Part shown: positions 1-5,174 of the stretch, piece by piece | How the letters are laid out: every line of letters begins with the position of its first letter | Position numbering within the stretch: position 1 is the stretch's first letter | Assembly (NCBI GenBank): GCA_018677115.1 | Contig: JAHHOC010000100.1 | Coordinates: forward strand, 1 to 5,174 | Length of the DNA stretch: 5,174 nucleotides | Direction of reading: 5' to 3' | Origin: Arenicella sp. | Lineage (GTDB): Bacteria; Pseudomonadota; Gammaproteobacteria; Arenicellales; Arenicellaceae | Position numbers and translations under genes: made by a program | The notes under the pieces: model-generated | The model's input: the letters and a program-made list of their open reading frames with translations, nothing else | The model's database searches: none | What the model was told of the DNA's origin: nothing

Positions 1-388
1 GCTCTGCCGCATCATAATACAGCGCATTGTGCCCGGCATCCCGTATTGAGGGAATCTTGACGAATTGCGGCGGGTCGCTTACATCGGTAGATATGTTATG
101 AATCGCCGGCAACTGACTCCCTGTCACCAGCTGAGTGCCGATGCCCAATACCGGCAGCAGGCTGATAGCAGCAGCGATTAATGCCATCCTTTTAGTAGCC
201 GGGGCCGATTTACGCGTCCAAAAGGCGGTGATCAGGCTCAATGCAAGAACCACACATGCCAGTAAAAATGAAGCAGCGACAATTTTCAGGCCGGGGCCGT
301 ACTGCCACAGGCCTGTCCGTGTACCCGCTACTGCTAGCGGGAATCCCAGCACCGCCAAGATAGAGAAATTCTTTAACCAGGAGCCCAT
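1..388 (-). CDS. DUF1499 family membrane protein, N-terminal part (runs off left edge)
   Basis: This reading frame starts at ATG 388-386 and stays open for 129 codons to the window edge, so the C-terminus is missing. Three hydrophobic stretches, roughly residues 8-24, 35-57 and 68-86, suggest an inner-membrane anchor. They are followed from about residue 93 by LPAIHNISTDVSDPPQFV. This resembles the start of the DUF1499 domain, which typically has a P-x-I-H-D-I-T-T-D...DPP pattern. The start is supported by a purine-rich GAGAGGG (401-395) six bases upstream of the ATG. The gene follows nagZ after a 74-base gap, the largest in the window, so it may be the last member of the operon or have its own promoter. 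The function of DUF1499 is not established. I am confident that it is coding and fairly confident of the family. Confidence 0.8.
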   Translation of the reverse strand, partial: MGSWLKNFSILAVLGFPLAVAGTRTGLWQYGPGLKIVAASFLLACVVLALSLITAFWTRKSAPATKRMALIAAAISLLPVLGIGTQLVTGSQLPAIHNISTDVSDPPQFVKIPSIRDAGHNALYYDAAE

Positions 389-394
389 TTAAAA

Positions 395-401
395 CCCTCT
401 C
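395..401 (-). promoter_or_regulatory. Ribosome binding site of the DUF1499 gene
   Basis: On the minus strand this reads GAGAGGG, six bases before the ATG at 388. It is a good Shine-Dalgarno match and fixes the start of the partial gene that leaves the window. Confidence 0.55.
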
Positions 402-462
402 AACAATGATTTATGTAGCAAAGACTAGCGTATGGTATATGGCAACACTAGCAAATTTCAGT

Positions 463-1485
463 TTAGCTACCAACCAGCCGGTCAGGTGCCGGCTTGTGCA
501 CCGCAGATAAGCGGTTGAGCTTGGCAGACAAACTCTGGTTAGGCTCAAATTCCAGCCCCTGCAGCAATTGAGCAGCGATCTCGGGTTGATTACACACCAG
601 CACCATATCGCAACCGGCATAAAAGGCGCGTTGCGCGCACTCAACAATCGAACTGCCACCAGCTTCACCTGCATCCACCGCAGCCTGCATGGAAAGGTCA
701 TCACTGAATATTACCCCATCGAAACCAAGCTGGGCGCGTAACACATCCTGCAGCCAGTAAGACGAAAAAGTCGGGATTTGACTGTCGCATTGCTCGAACA
801 GCACATGCGCGCTCATCACCCCCTGCAGTTCACTGATTAGCTCCCTGTAGGGAAATAAATCGTGATCGGATATCTCATGCATAGCACGGCAATCAACCGG
901 CAAGCAGTGATGTGAATCACCACTTACACCTCCGTGACCGGGGAAATGCTTGGCGATCGCCACCATGCCCGCCACGTGCATTCCATCGATGTAGGCTCCG
1001 AGTAGTTCGGTGGCGGCTTCGGGTTGTGGATGGAAGCAGCGATCACCGATAACATCACTGGGCTCGCTGGTGACATCAAATACTGGCGCAAAACTGAAAT
1101 CGACCCCAACGTCAATCAACTCCGAAGCCATCGTATAAGCCGATTCAAACGCCCGCATAGGAGCTGTATGCCGGTCACGCTGCCACAATTCACCAAAATG
1201 TGCCGCCGCGGGCAATCTGCTGAAACCTTCGGTGAATCGTTGCACGCGTCCGCCCTCCTGATCAACCGCTACCAGCAGAGCCGGAGTTCGCAATGATTTA
1301 ATCTGCTTAATTAAACCGGCAACTTGCTTTTTATTTTCATAGTTCCGAGCAAACAAAATGACCCCGCCCACACTCGGGTGACGCAGCCGCTTTCGTTCCA
1401 AATCGCTGATTTCAGTACCTGCCAGATCAATCATCACAGGGCCTAATGGAATCAAACAGGTTTCTGCCTTAGTAGCATCGGACAT
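463..1485 (-). CDS. nagZ: Beta-N-acetylhexosaminidase NagZ (glycoside hydrolase family 3)
   Basis: NagZ is a cytoplasmic enzyme of peptidoglycan recycling. It cleaves GlcNAc from GlcNAc-1,6-anhydroMurNAc peptides imported from the periplasm. Its product, anhydroMurNAc-peptide, is also the AmpR ligand that controls AmpC beta-lactamase in bacteria that have that circuit. The 340-residue length is normal for the proteobacterial single-domain form. Visible signatures are VDQEGGRVQR (residues 74-83), KHFPGHG (179-185), the D-S-H catalytic loop (D190, H192) and FSDDLSM (260-266), where D262 should be the nucleophile. There is no signal peptide, as expected. The ATG at 1485 lies 19 bases after the stop of the YkuD gene. 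Its ribosome binding site is weak (a GAG only), and an in-frame TAA just upstream rules out a longer start. The cytoplasmic YkuD enzyme next door fits the same pathway. Confidence 0.96.
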   Translation of the reverse strand: MSDATKAETCLIPLGPVMIDLAGTEISDLERKRLRHPSVGGVILFARNYENKKQVAGLIKQIKSLRTPALLVAVDQEGGRVQRFTEGFSRLPAAAHFGELWQRDRHTAPMRAFESAYTMASELIDVGVDFSFAPVFDVTSEPSDVIGDRCFHPQPEAATELLGAYIDGMHVAGMVAIAKHFPGHGGVSGDSHHCLPVDCRAMHEISDHDLFPYRELISELQGVMSAHVLFEQCDSQIPTFSSYWLQDVLRAQLGFDGVIFSDDLSMQAAVDAGEAGGSSIVECAQRAFYAGCDMVLVCNQPEIAAQLLQGLEFEPNQSLSAKLNRLSAVHKPAPDRLVGS

Positions 1486-1504
1486 AGCTATTTAATGCTC
1501 AAAT

Positions 1505-1999
1505 TTAGTGGCTAACAATATTGACGGGCGTACCAACCGCCACCCTGTCAAACAGCTCGATAATATCTTCATTGCGCATCTTTATACACCCATGAGAACT
1601 GGGGACCTGCATCGGGTGAGAATCCGGCGCACCATGGATATAGATAAAACGGCGCATGGTGTCCACCATTCCAGAGCGGTTATACCCCACCTGATTTCCG
1701 CACAACCAAAGAATTCTGGTTAATATCCAGTCCCGCTTCGGGCATTCTGCAGCCAGCCGCTCCGAATAAATTTCGCCGCTCGGTCGCCGTGCCACAAATA
1801 CAGCATTGATCTCTTGATCGCCGCCGATCTTTGCTCGCACGCGGTGCTCGCCTAAAGGTGTACACTCACTGCCAAATTGCTGGCCGACGCCGTTTTTTGC
1901 AGTCGCCACGGGATATGTCCGTTGGCATTCACCGGCGCCGTCGTACGCCAGTAACAACTGATCATCGACTTTGATTAGAATGTGCTTGATATCACTCAT
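1505..1999 (-). CDS. Cytoplasmic YkuD-domain enzyme, probable ElsL-like L,D-carboxypeptidase (L,D-transpeptidase family)
   Basis: This 164-residue protein has a YkuD catalytic domain. H122 lies in YIHGAPD, and S135-H136-G137-C138 form the signature with C138 as the nucleophile. The usual Arg two residues after the Cys is Lys here (CIKM). The tail NEDIIELFDRVAVGTPVNI is typical of the family. Most YkuD proteins are periplasmic L,D-transpeptidases, but this one starts MSDIKHILIKVDDQ with no signal peptide. The start is firm: reading upstream in frame from ATG 1999 there is a TAG thirteen codons before it and no ATG, GTG or TTG between. The start overlaps the phosphatase stop by eight bases (ATGAGTGA), which suggests translational coupling. 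Known cytoplasmic relatives such as Acinetobacter ElsL remove terminal D-Ala from muropeptide tetrapeptides during wall recycling. With nagZ directly downstream I infer the same role. Family confidence is high, exact reaction moderate. Confidence 0.85.
   Translation of the reverse strand: MSDIKHILIKVDDQLLLAYDGAGECQRTYPVATAKNGVGQQFGSECTPLGEHRVRAKIGGDQEINAVFVARRPSGEIYSERLAAECPKRDWILTRILWLCGNQVGYNRSGMVDTMRRFIYIHGAPDSHPMQVPSSHGCIKMRNEDIIELFDRVAVGTPVNIVSH
1992..1999 (-). other. Overlapping stop/start ATGAGTGA between phosphatase and YkuD gene
   Basis: The ATG of the YkuD gene (1999-1997) lies inside the end of the phosphatase frame, which stops at TGA 1994-1992. No clear Shine-Dalgarno sequence precedes this ATG, so initiation probably depends on ribosomes finishing the phosphatase gene. 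Confidence 0.7.
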
Positions 2000-2471
2000 C
2001 GAGTATGTGCCTGAATAACGATTCGCAACCTCGATCTACCAGGTCAAACACACGTTGAAAACCACTCTCACCGCCGTAATATGGGTCTGGCACCGTATTT
2101 CCCTGAACACTGCCATCCTGGTTGGCAAATTGCAGGAATAATGAAACATGCGACCTGTGATGTTGGGGAGCATAATGTTCAATGAGGGCCAAATTTTCGG
2201 CATCCATGGCAAGGATGTAGTCAAAGCTGTGATAATCGTCAGGTGATATCTTGCGGGCCCGGATATAGTCCATATCAATGCCCATTTGTGCCGCTAAGCG
2301 GCGAGACCGATCATCCGATTGCTCCCCGATATGGTAGGCGTGCGTGCCGGCTGAGTCGATTTCGATAAGGTCCTGCAGGCCCCGTTGATTGACCTTATGC
2401 TGCATCACGCCGTGTGCGGTCGGTGAACGGCAGATATTACCCATACAAACGAATAGAACCCGGCTCTTCAC
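1992..2471 (-). CDS. Low-molecular-weight protein tyrosine phosphatase
   Basis: This 159-residue protein is of normal length for the low-molecular-weight phosphatase family, which hydrolyses phosphotyrosine through a cysteinyl-phosphate intermediate in the cytoplasm. The P-loop is near the N-terminus: VCMGNICRSP, with nucleophile C9 and phosphate-binding R15 (C-x5-R-S). The general-acid Asp is D129 in VPDPYYGG, and SAGTHAYHIGE (40-50) and ILAMDAENL (86-94) are further family blocks. The start is GTG at 2471, five bases after the kdsB stop, because the P-loop must begin within a few residues and a good AGGGA site lies upstream. Related genes follow kdsB in several gammaproteobacteria, for example Pseudomonas. 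Its substrate is unknown. The lack of an adjacent Wzc-type kinase or capsule genes argues against a dedicated Wzb role. Confidence 0.93.
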   Translation of the reverse strand: MKSRVLFVCMGNICRSPTAHGVMQHKVNQRGLQDLIEIDSAGTHAYHIGEQSDDRSRRLAAQMGIDMDYIRARKISPDDYHSFDYILAMDAENLALIEHYAPQHHRSHVSLFLQFANQDGSVQGNTVPDPYYGGESGFQRVFDLVDRGCESLFRHILDE

Positions 2472-2476
2472 GGCAA

Positions 2477-3205
2477 TTATTCCCTGTCAGTCGCAATTTG
2501 CCGGGCACGTTCCAGATCGGCCGGCGTATCGACACCAATACCTGCATCATAATCAATTGTCTGCACCAGAATTACTTTACCGTTATCCATTACTCTTAAC
2601 TGTTCCAGATTTTCTGCCTGCTCCAGGATACTCGGCGCAAGCCGGTGATAGTTCTTCAAAAAATCCGCCCGGTAAGCATAAATCCCAATATGGTGCCAGG
2701 CTCTGGAATAATCGTTATGCGGAATCGCGGAACGTGAGAAATACATCGCCCTGCCCTGTTGATCGATTACCACTTTCACCACATTCGGATTATTAAAATC
2801 TTCGCTTGATTCAATCCTGCGCGCTGCTGTCGACATGGTGGCACTCTTTGACGACTGTAGTGACTGAGCAACCTCATTAATCAGCCTGGCGGGGATGAAG
2901 GGTTCATCACCCTGCACGTTGACGACAACACTGGAGTTATTAAGCTCCATCTTCTGCGCAACTTCAGCAAGCCGGTCAGTGCCGGATTGATGGTCATCAC
3001 GCGTCATGCATACCTCGCAATCCGCATTCGCCAGGCGATCCGCAATTCGAGCATCATCGGTGGCAACGATGACTCGTACAGCCGCAGATCCATTTGCGCA
3101 GTCCACCACACGCTCGATAAGCGCCTTGCCACCAATATCCATTAACGCTTTGCCCGGCAATCGTGTTGATGCGTACCGTGCAGGAATGACAACCACGAAA
3201 CTCAT
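2477..3205 (-). CDS. kdsB: 3-deoxy-manno-octulosonate cytidylyltransferase (CMP-Kdo synthetase)
   Basis: KdsB activates the sugar Kdo by joining it to CMP from CTP, giving the donor used to attach Kdo to lipid A in lipopolysaccharide. It is a cytoplasmic enzyme. The 242-residue length matches the family. The classic blocks appear in order: PARYASTRLPGK (8-19, nucleotide-binding loop), SGTDR (74-78), NVQGDEP (96-102, with D100 a metal ligand), NPNVVKVV (139-146), YFSRSAIP (155-162), HHIGIYAYR (171-179), ENLEQLR (198-204) and GVDTPADLE (224-232). All key residues appear intact. The ATG at 3205 is three bases after the stop of the YcaR-like gene, and no strong ribosome binding site is visible, so translation is probably coupled. 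Its position between lpxK/ycaR and the phosphatase matches the usual gammaproteobacterial order. Confidence 0.98.
   Translation of the reverse strand: MSFVVVIPARYASTRLPGKALMDIGGKALIERVVDCANGSAAVRVIVATDDARIADRLANADCEVCMTRDDHQSGTDRLAEVAQKMELNNSSVVVNVQGDEPFIPARLINEVAQSLQSSKSATMSTAARRIESSEDFNNPNVVKVVIDQQGRAMYFSRSAIPHNDYSRAWHHIGIYAYRADFLKNYHRLAPSILEQAENLEQLRVMDNGKVILVQTIDYDAGIGVDTPADLERARQIATDRE
2481..2485 (-). promoter_or_regulatory. Ribosome binding site supporting the GTG start of the phosphatase
   Basis: On the minus strand this reads AGGGA, nine bases before the GTG at 2471. It lies inside the last codons of kdsB and overlaps the approach to its TAA stop (2479-2477). It decides in favour of the GTG start over any internal ATG. 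Confidence 0.6.
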
Positions 3206-3208
3206 GGA

Positions 3209-3379
3209 TTACTCGACTTCAAGTTCGCGCGCTTCCTGTTCCAGCATAACTGGCAAACCATCACGGATGGGATAGGCCAAATTCGCGCTGCGGGAAATAA
3301 GTTCGGAGTTTTCTTTATCGTATTCAAGTGGGCCCTTGGTTATCGGGCAAACGAGTATTTCAAGCAATTTAGGGTCCAT
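3209..3379 (-). CDS. ycaR: YcaR/Trm112-like small protein lacking the zinc-ribbon cysteines
   Basis: This 56-residue frame runs from ATG 3379 to TAA 3211-3209 and fits exactly between lpxK and kdsB, with gaps of nine and three bases. The sequence begins [18 protein letters not shown], continues to [20 protein letters not shown] and ends [10 protein letters not shown], clearly matching the YcaR/Trm112-like family found between these genes in many proteobacteria. A GAAGA (3390-3386) sits six bases before the ATG and overlaps the lpxK TGA. In E. coli YcaR the motif is C-P-V-C, followed later by E-L-I-C. Here only C11 remains, the others being Thr and Ser, so a normal zinc site is unlikely. Eukaryotic Trm112 activates methyltransferases, but the role of the bacterial form is not settled. 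Family and coding status are confident; function is unknown. Confidence 0.92.
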   Translation of the reverse strand: MDPKLLEILVCPITKGPLEYDKENSELISRSANLAYPIRDGLPVMLEQEARELEVE

Positions 3380-3388
3380 AAATAATCT

Positions 3389-4384
3389 TCATGCATTAAG
3401 CTGCTGCAGTATCTGGTCAACTAAGCCGTGGCTTAGTTTAGCATCGACCGGTACATACCAGTGTTTATCGGTAGCGAATAGCCTGCATTTTACAGCGTCT
3501 TTTTCTGTCATTAGAACCAGCTGATCATCGCCAAATTGCAAATCACTTTCAGCGTAATTGTGATGATCAGGAAAAATATGCCGCTGTATTTGCAGACCCA
3601 TCTGCTCGCATGTTTGAAAGAATCTCTCAGGTTGCCCAATGCCCGCTACTGCATGCACTGTGCCCTGCGCATTAAAGCGCTGATCAGGTTGCTGCCTGTC
3701 CACGCGGCGGGGCGACGCGGGTGACAATTGCATTTGAAACAATTGCTTGCCCGGGCTGCCACTGATAGTAGTACCTCCTGTAACATGATGTACTTGAAAA
3801 TCGACACTGCTGAGGCGGGAAGCTGGCTCCCGCAAAGGTCCGGCGGGCATCAGAAAGTGATTGTCTGATCCCGAAGTCCGATCAATTACTGCTATCTCAA
3901 TATCACGCTGCAACGCATAATGCTGCAAACCATCATCACTGATCACTACGTCAACATCAAATTGCCCGGTCAATAGCTCGATGTCAGCTACCCGGTCTGG
4001 ACCAACCGCCATGGGTACCTGCAACCGGCGTACGATCTGTGCCGGTTCGTCTCCGCAGTCGTCTGGTGAGGTATCGGTGTGCACTATTAACGGGAACGGA
4101 CCGCTTCCCCGGTAACCACGTGAAATGACTGCCGGATTCCTGCCCCGTTTTCGCAATTGGTCAACCAGATACATTACCAATGGTGTCTTGCCGCTACCGC
4201 CGACACTTAGATTGCCCACAATAATGACCGGCACAGGAGCTCGATATCCTGTCAACAGGTTCCATTGATAACATTTTCTGCGGATTACAACGATCAGCCA
4301 ATATAGCCATGAAAGCGGCAACAGGCTGTAGCTCAGCAAGCCCGGCGAGTGCCAGTTGCGAAGAACTAATTTACGAAAGAGCAT
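3389..4384 (-). CDS. lpxK: Tetraacyldisaccharide 4'-kinase LpxK
   Basis: LpxK phosphorylates the 4' position of the tetraacylated lipid A disaccharide, making lipid IVA at the inner-membrane face. The length of 331 residues is close to the E. coli enzyme. A hydrophobic N-terminal segment (about 16-34, LLSYSLLPLSWLYW) provides the membrane anchor. The P-loop is VGNLSVGGSGKTPLV (56-70). Further conserved blocks are VISRGYRG (86-93), CGDEPAQI (110-117), the catalytic-region DDGLQH (150-155), MPAGPLREP (179-187), FPDHHNY (271-277) and MTEKDAVKC (292-300). The ATG at 4384 begins 20 bases after the msbA stop. Only a poor AGG lies upstream at long spacing, so expression may rely on ribosomes arriving from msbA. 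The stop TGA (3391-3389) overlaps the ribosome binding site of the next gene. Confidence 0.97.
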   Translation of the reverse strand: MLFRKLVLRNWHSPGLLSYSLLPLSWLYWLIVVIRRKCYQWNLLTGYRAPVPVIIVGNLSVGGSGKTPLVMYLVDQLRKRGRNPAVISRGYRGSGPFPLIVHTDTSPDDCGDEPAQIVRRLQVPMAVGPDRVADIELLTGQFDVDVVISDDGLQHYALQRDIEIAVIDRTSGSDNHFLMPAGPLREPASRLSSVDFQVHHVTGGTTISGSPGKQLFQMQLSPASPRRVDRQQPDQRFNAQGTVHAVAGIGQPERFFQTCEQMGLQIQRHIFPDHHNYAESDLQFGDDQLVLMTEKDAVKCRLFATDKHWYVPVDAKLSHGLVDQILQQLNA

Positions 4385-4404
4385 CGAGTCGTGAGATTGC
4401 CTGA

Positions 4405-5174
4405 CTAGGTTTTGAAAAAGAAAAAACCTTTCTTTCCCTTATTATTTTGTGCGCCATGCAAACCCGAATAAACACCGCCCTTTTTAAGCAATTTACGGTG
4501 CCGTCCCTGTTCTACGATGCGGCCTGCTTCCAGGACCACAATTTCATCAGCATTCTCCACCGTGGATAAACGATGGGCAATGACCAACGAGGTGCGTCCC
4601 TGCATAAGAGTCTCTAGCGCATCCTGCACATAACGCTCAGACTTATTGTCCAGCGCTGAAGTTGCTTCGTCCAGAATCAGGATCGGTGAATTTTTGTAGA
4701 TTGCGCGGGCAATTGCGATCCGCTGCCGCTGTCCACCTGACAGACGCAGGCCATGTTCGCCGACAACCGTCTCCAGGCCATCCGGCAGTTCATTGAGAAA
4801 CTCATCTACATGGGCAGCTTTAATAGCGGCGTCAAGGCGAGCCTGGTCAAATTGATCCAGCATGCCGTACATGATATTGCGGCCTATAGTGTCGTCAAAC
4901 AGAGTTGTTTCCTGACTAACAAGCGATACCTGGCTGCGCAGATCATGCAATACCAGATCATTGATATCGTGACCATCGAGAGTAATCTTGCCACTCTGTG
5001 GCTTGTAAAACCGCAGTATCAGCGAAGTAATAGTCGACTTGCCGCTGCCCGATGAACCCACCAGTGCTATTCTCTTGCCTGGTTCCAAATCGATTAATAT
5101 CATGCAGTACTGGAGGCCGGTGGTCATCATCATTTTGCTCATCAGCATAGGTAAAATCGACATGCTCAAATTTC
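4405..5174 (-). CDS. msbA: Lipid A flippase MsbA, C-terminal ATPase domain, partial and frameshifted
   Basis: MsbA is an inner-membrane ABC exporter that uses ATP to flip lipid A-core to the periplasmic face. Only the nucleotide-binding domain is in the window; the transmembrane half lies beyond the right edge. All ATPase motifs are present: Walker A GSSGSGKST (5058-5032), the Q-loop in LVSQE, signature LSGGQRQR (4743-4720), Walker B ILILDEATSALD (4683-4648) and the H-loop IAHRLSTV with its His at 4575-4573. Upstream of about 5092 the matching frame changes. Bases 5173-5093 read KFEHVDFTYADEQ followed by PPVLHDIN, as expected of the domain start, but in a different frame from DLEPGKRIALVG onward. 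One base extra or two missing at 5092 explains this. An apparent TTG start at 5169 in the downstream frame is therefore an artefact. The tail KGKKGFFFFKT is unusual. lpxK follows after 20 bases, as in E. coli. Confidence 0.92.
   Translation of the reverse strand, partial: NLSMSILPMLMSKMMMTTGLQYCMILIDLEPGKRIALVGSSGSGKSTITSLILRFYKPQSGKITLDGHDINDLVLHDLRSQVSLVSQETTLFDDTIGRNIMYGMLDQFDQARLDAAIKAAHVDEFLNELPDGLETVVGEHGLRLSGGQRQRIAIARAIYKNSPILILDEATSALDNKSERYVQDALETLMQGRTSLVIAHRLSTVENADEIVVLEAGRIVEQGRHRKLLKKGGVYSGLHGAQNNKGKKGFFFFKT

Noticed and set aside
135..392. 85-codon plus-strand frame opposite the DUF1499 gene
   Set aside because: The minus strand carries membrane segments and a DUF1499-like motif with a ribosome binding site. 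The plus-strand product has neither.
389..462. Possible promoter between nagZ and the DUF1499 gene, with TTGCCA or TTGCTA as a -35 element
   Set aside because: No -10 hexamer of reasonable quality lies at 16-18 base spacing from either, so the case is too weak to annotate.
411..704. 97-codon minus-strand frame overlapping the end of nagZ
   Set aside because: It is out of frame with the clear NagZ sequence and shows no family motif; it is a shadow of nagZ.
2389..2796. 135-codon open frame on the plus strand opposite kdsB and the phosphatase start
   Set aside because: It lies antisense to two well-supported genes, its composition is Pro/Ser/His-rich without recognisable motifs, and it crosses a gene junction. 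It is best explained as a shadow frame.
4407..4429. Inverted repeat AGGTTTT/AAAACCT with a nine-base loop at the msbA stop
   Set aside because: The stem is only seven mostly A/T pairs with no following T-run on the minus strand, and lpxK begins 20 bases on. It is unlikely to be a terminator.
4753..5055. 100-codon plus-strand frame opposite the MsbA ATPase domain
   Set aside because: It is antisense to highly conserved ABC motifs and has no motif of its own.
5161..5169. TTG or ATG codons near 5169-5161 as the start of a free-standing ATP-binding protein
   Set aside because: The first 26 residues from there (rich in Met, no ABC motif) are out of frame with the real domain start, which reads FEHVDFTY in the neighbouring frame. 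The start is a frameshift artefact.

Overview
The window is a tightly packed set of eight genes, all on the minus strand, from a Gram-negative bacterium. The gene order (msbA, lpxK, a YcaR/Trm112-like gene, kdsB, a low-molecular-weight tyrosine phosphatase) and the protein motifs point to a gammaproteobacterium. I cannot name a genus from sequence alone. Base composition looks balanced, close to half G+C, and no mobile elements, tRNAs, rRNAs or CRISPR arrays are visible.

Layout in transcription order, from the right edge to the left. The C-terminal ATPase half of the lipid A flippase MsbA (5174-4405) enters from outside the window and carries an apparent frameshift near 5092. Next come lpxK (4384-3389), a 56-residue YcaR/Trm112-like gene (3379-3209), kdsB (3205-2477), a low-molecular-weight phosphatase with a GTG start (2471-1992), a YkuD-fold L,D-transpeptidase-family enzyme without a signal peptide (1999-1505) and nagZ (1485-463). 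After a 74-base gap, the start of a DUF1499 membrane protein (388-1) runs off the left edge. Gaps between the first seven genes are 20, 9, 3, 5, minus 8 and 19 bases, with no terminator between them, so they look like one operon. No promoter for it is visible; it would lie upstream of msbA.

Functionally there are two halves. MsbA, LpxK and KdsB build and export the lipid A-Kdo core of lipopolysaccharide. NagZ and the YkuD enzyme fit cytoplasmic peptidoglycan recycling. NagZ removes GlcNAc from imported anhydro-muropeptides, and a leaderless YkuD enzyme of the ElsL type would trim the terminal D-Ala from the tetrapeptide. The operon therefore appears to join outer-membrane lipid synthesis with wall recycling, with a phosphatase between them. 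No unknown defence or mobile system was found. The points most worth checking are the msbA frameshift, the leaderless YkuD enzyme beside nagZ, and the loss of zinc-ligand cysteines in the YcaR-like protein.
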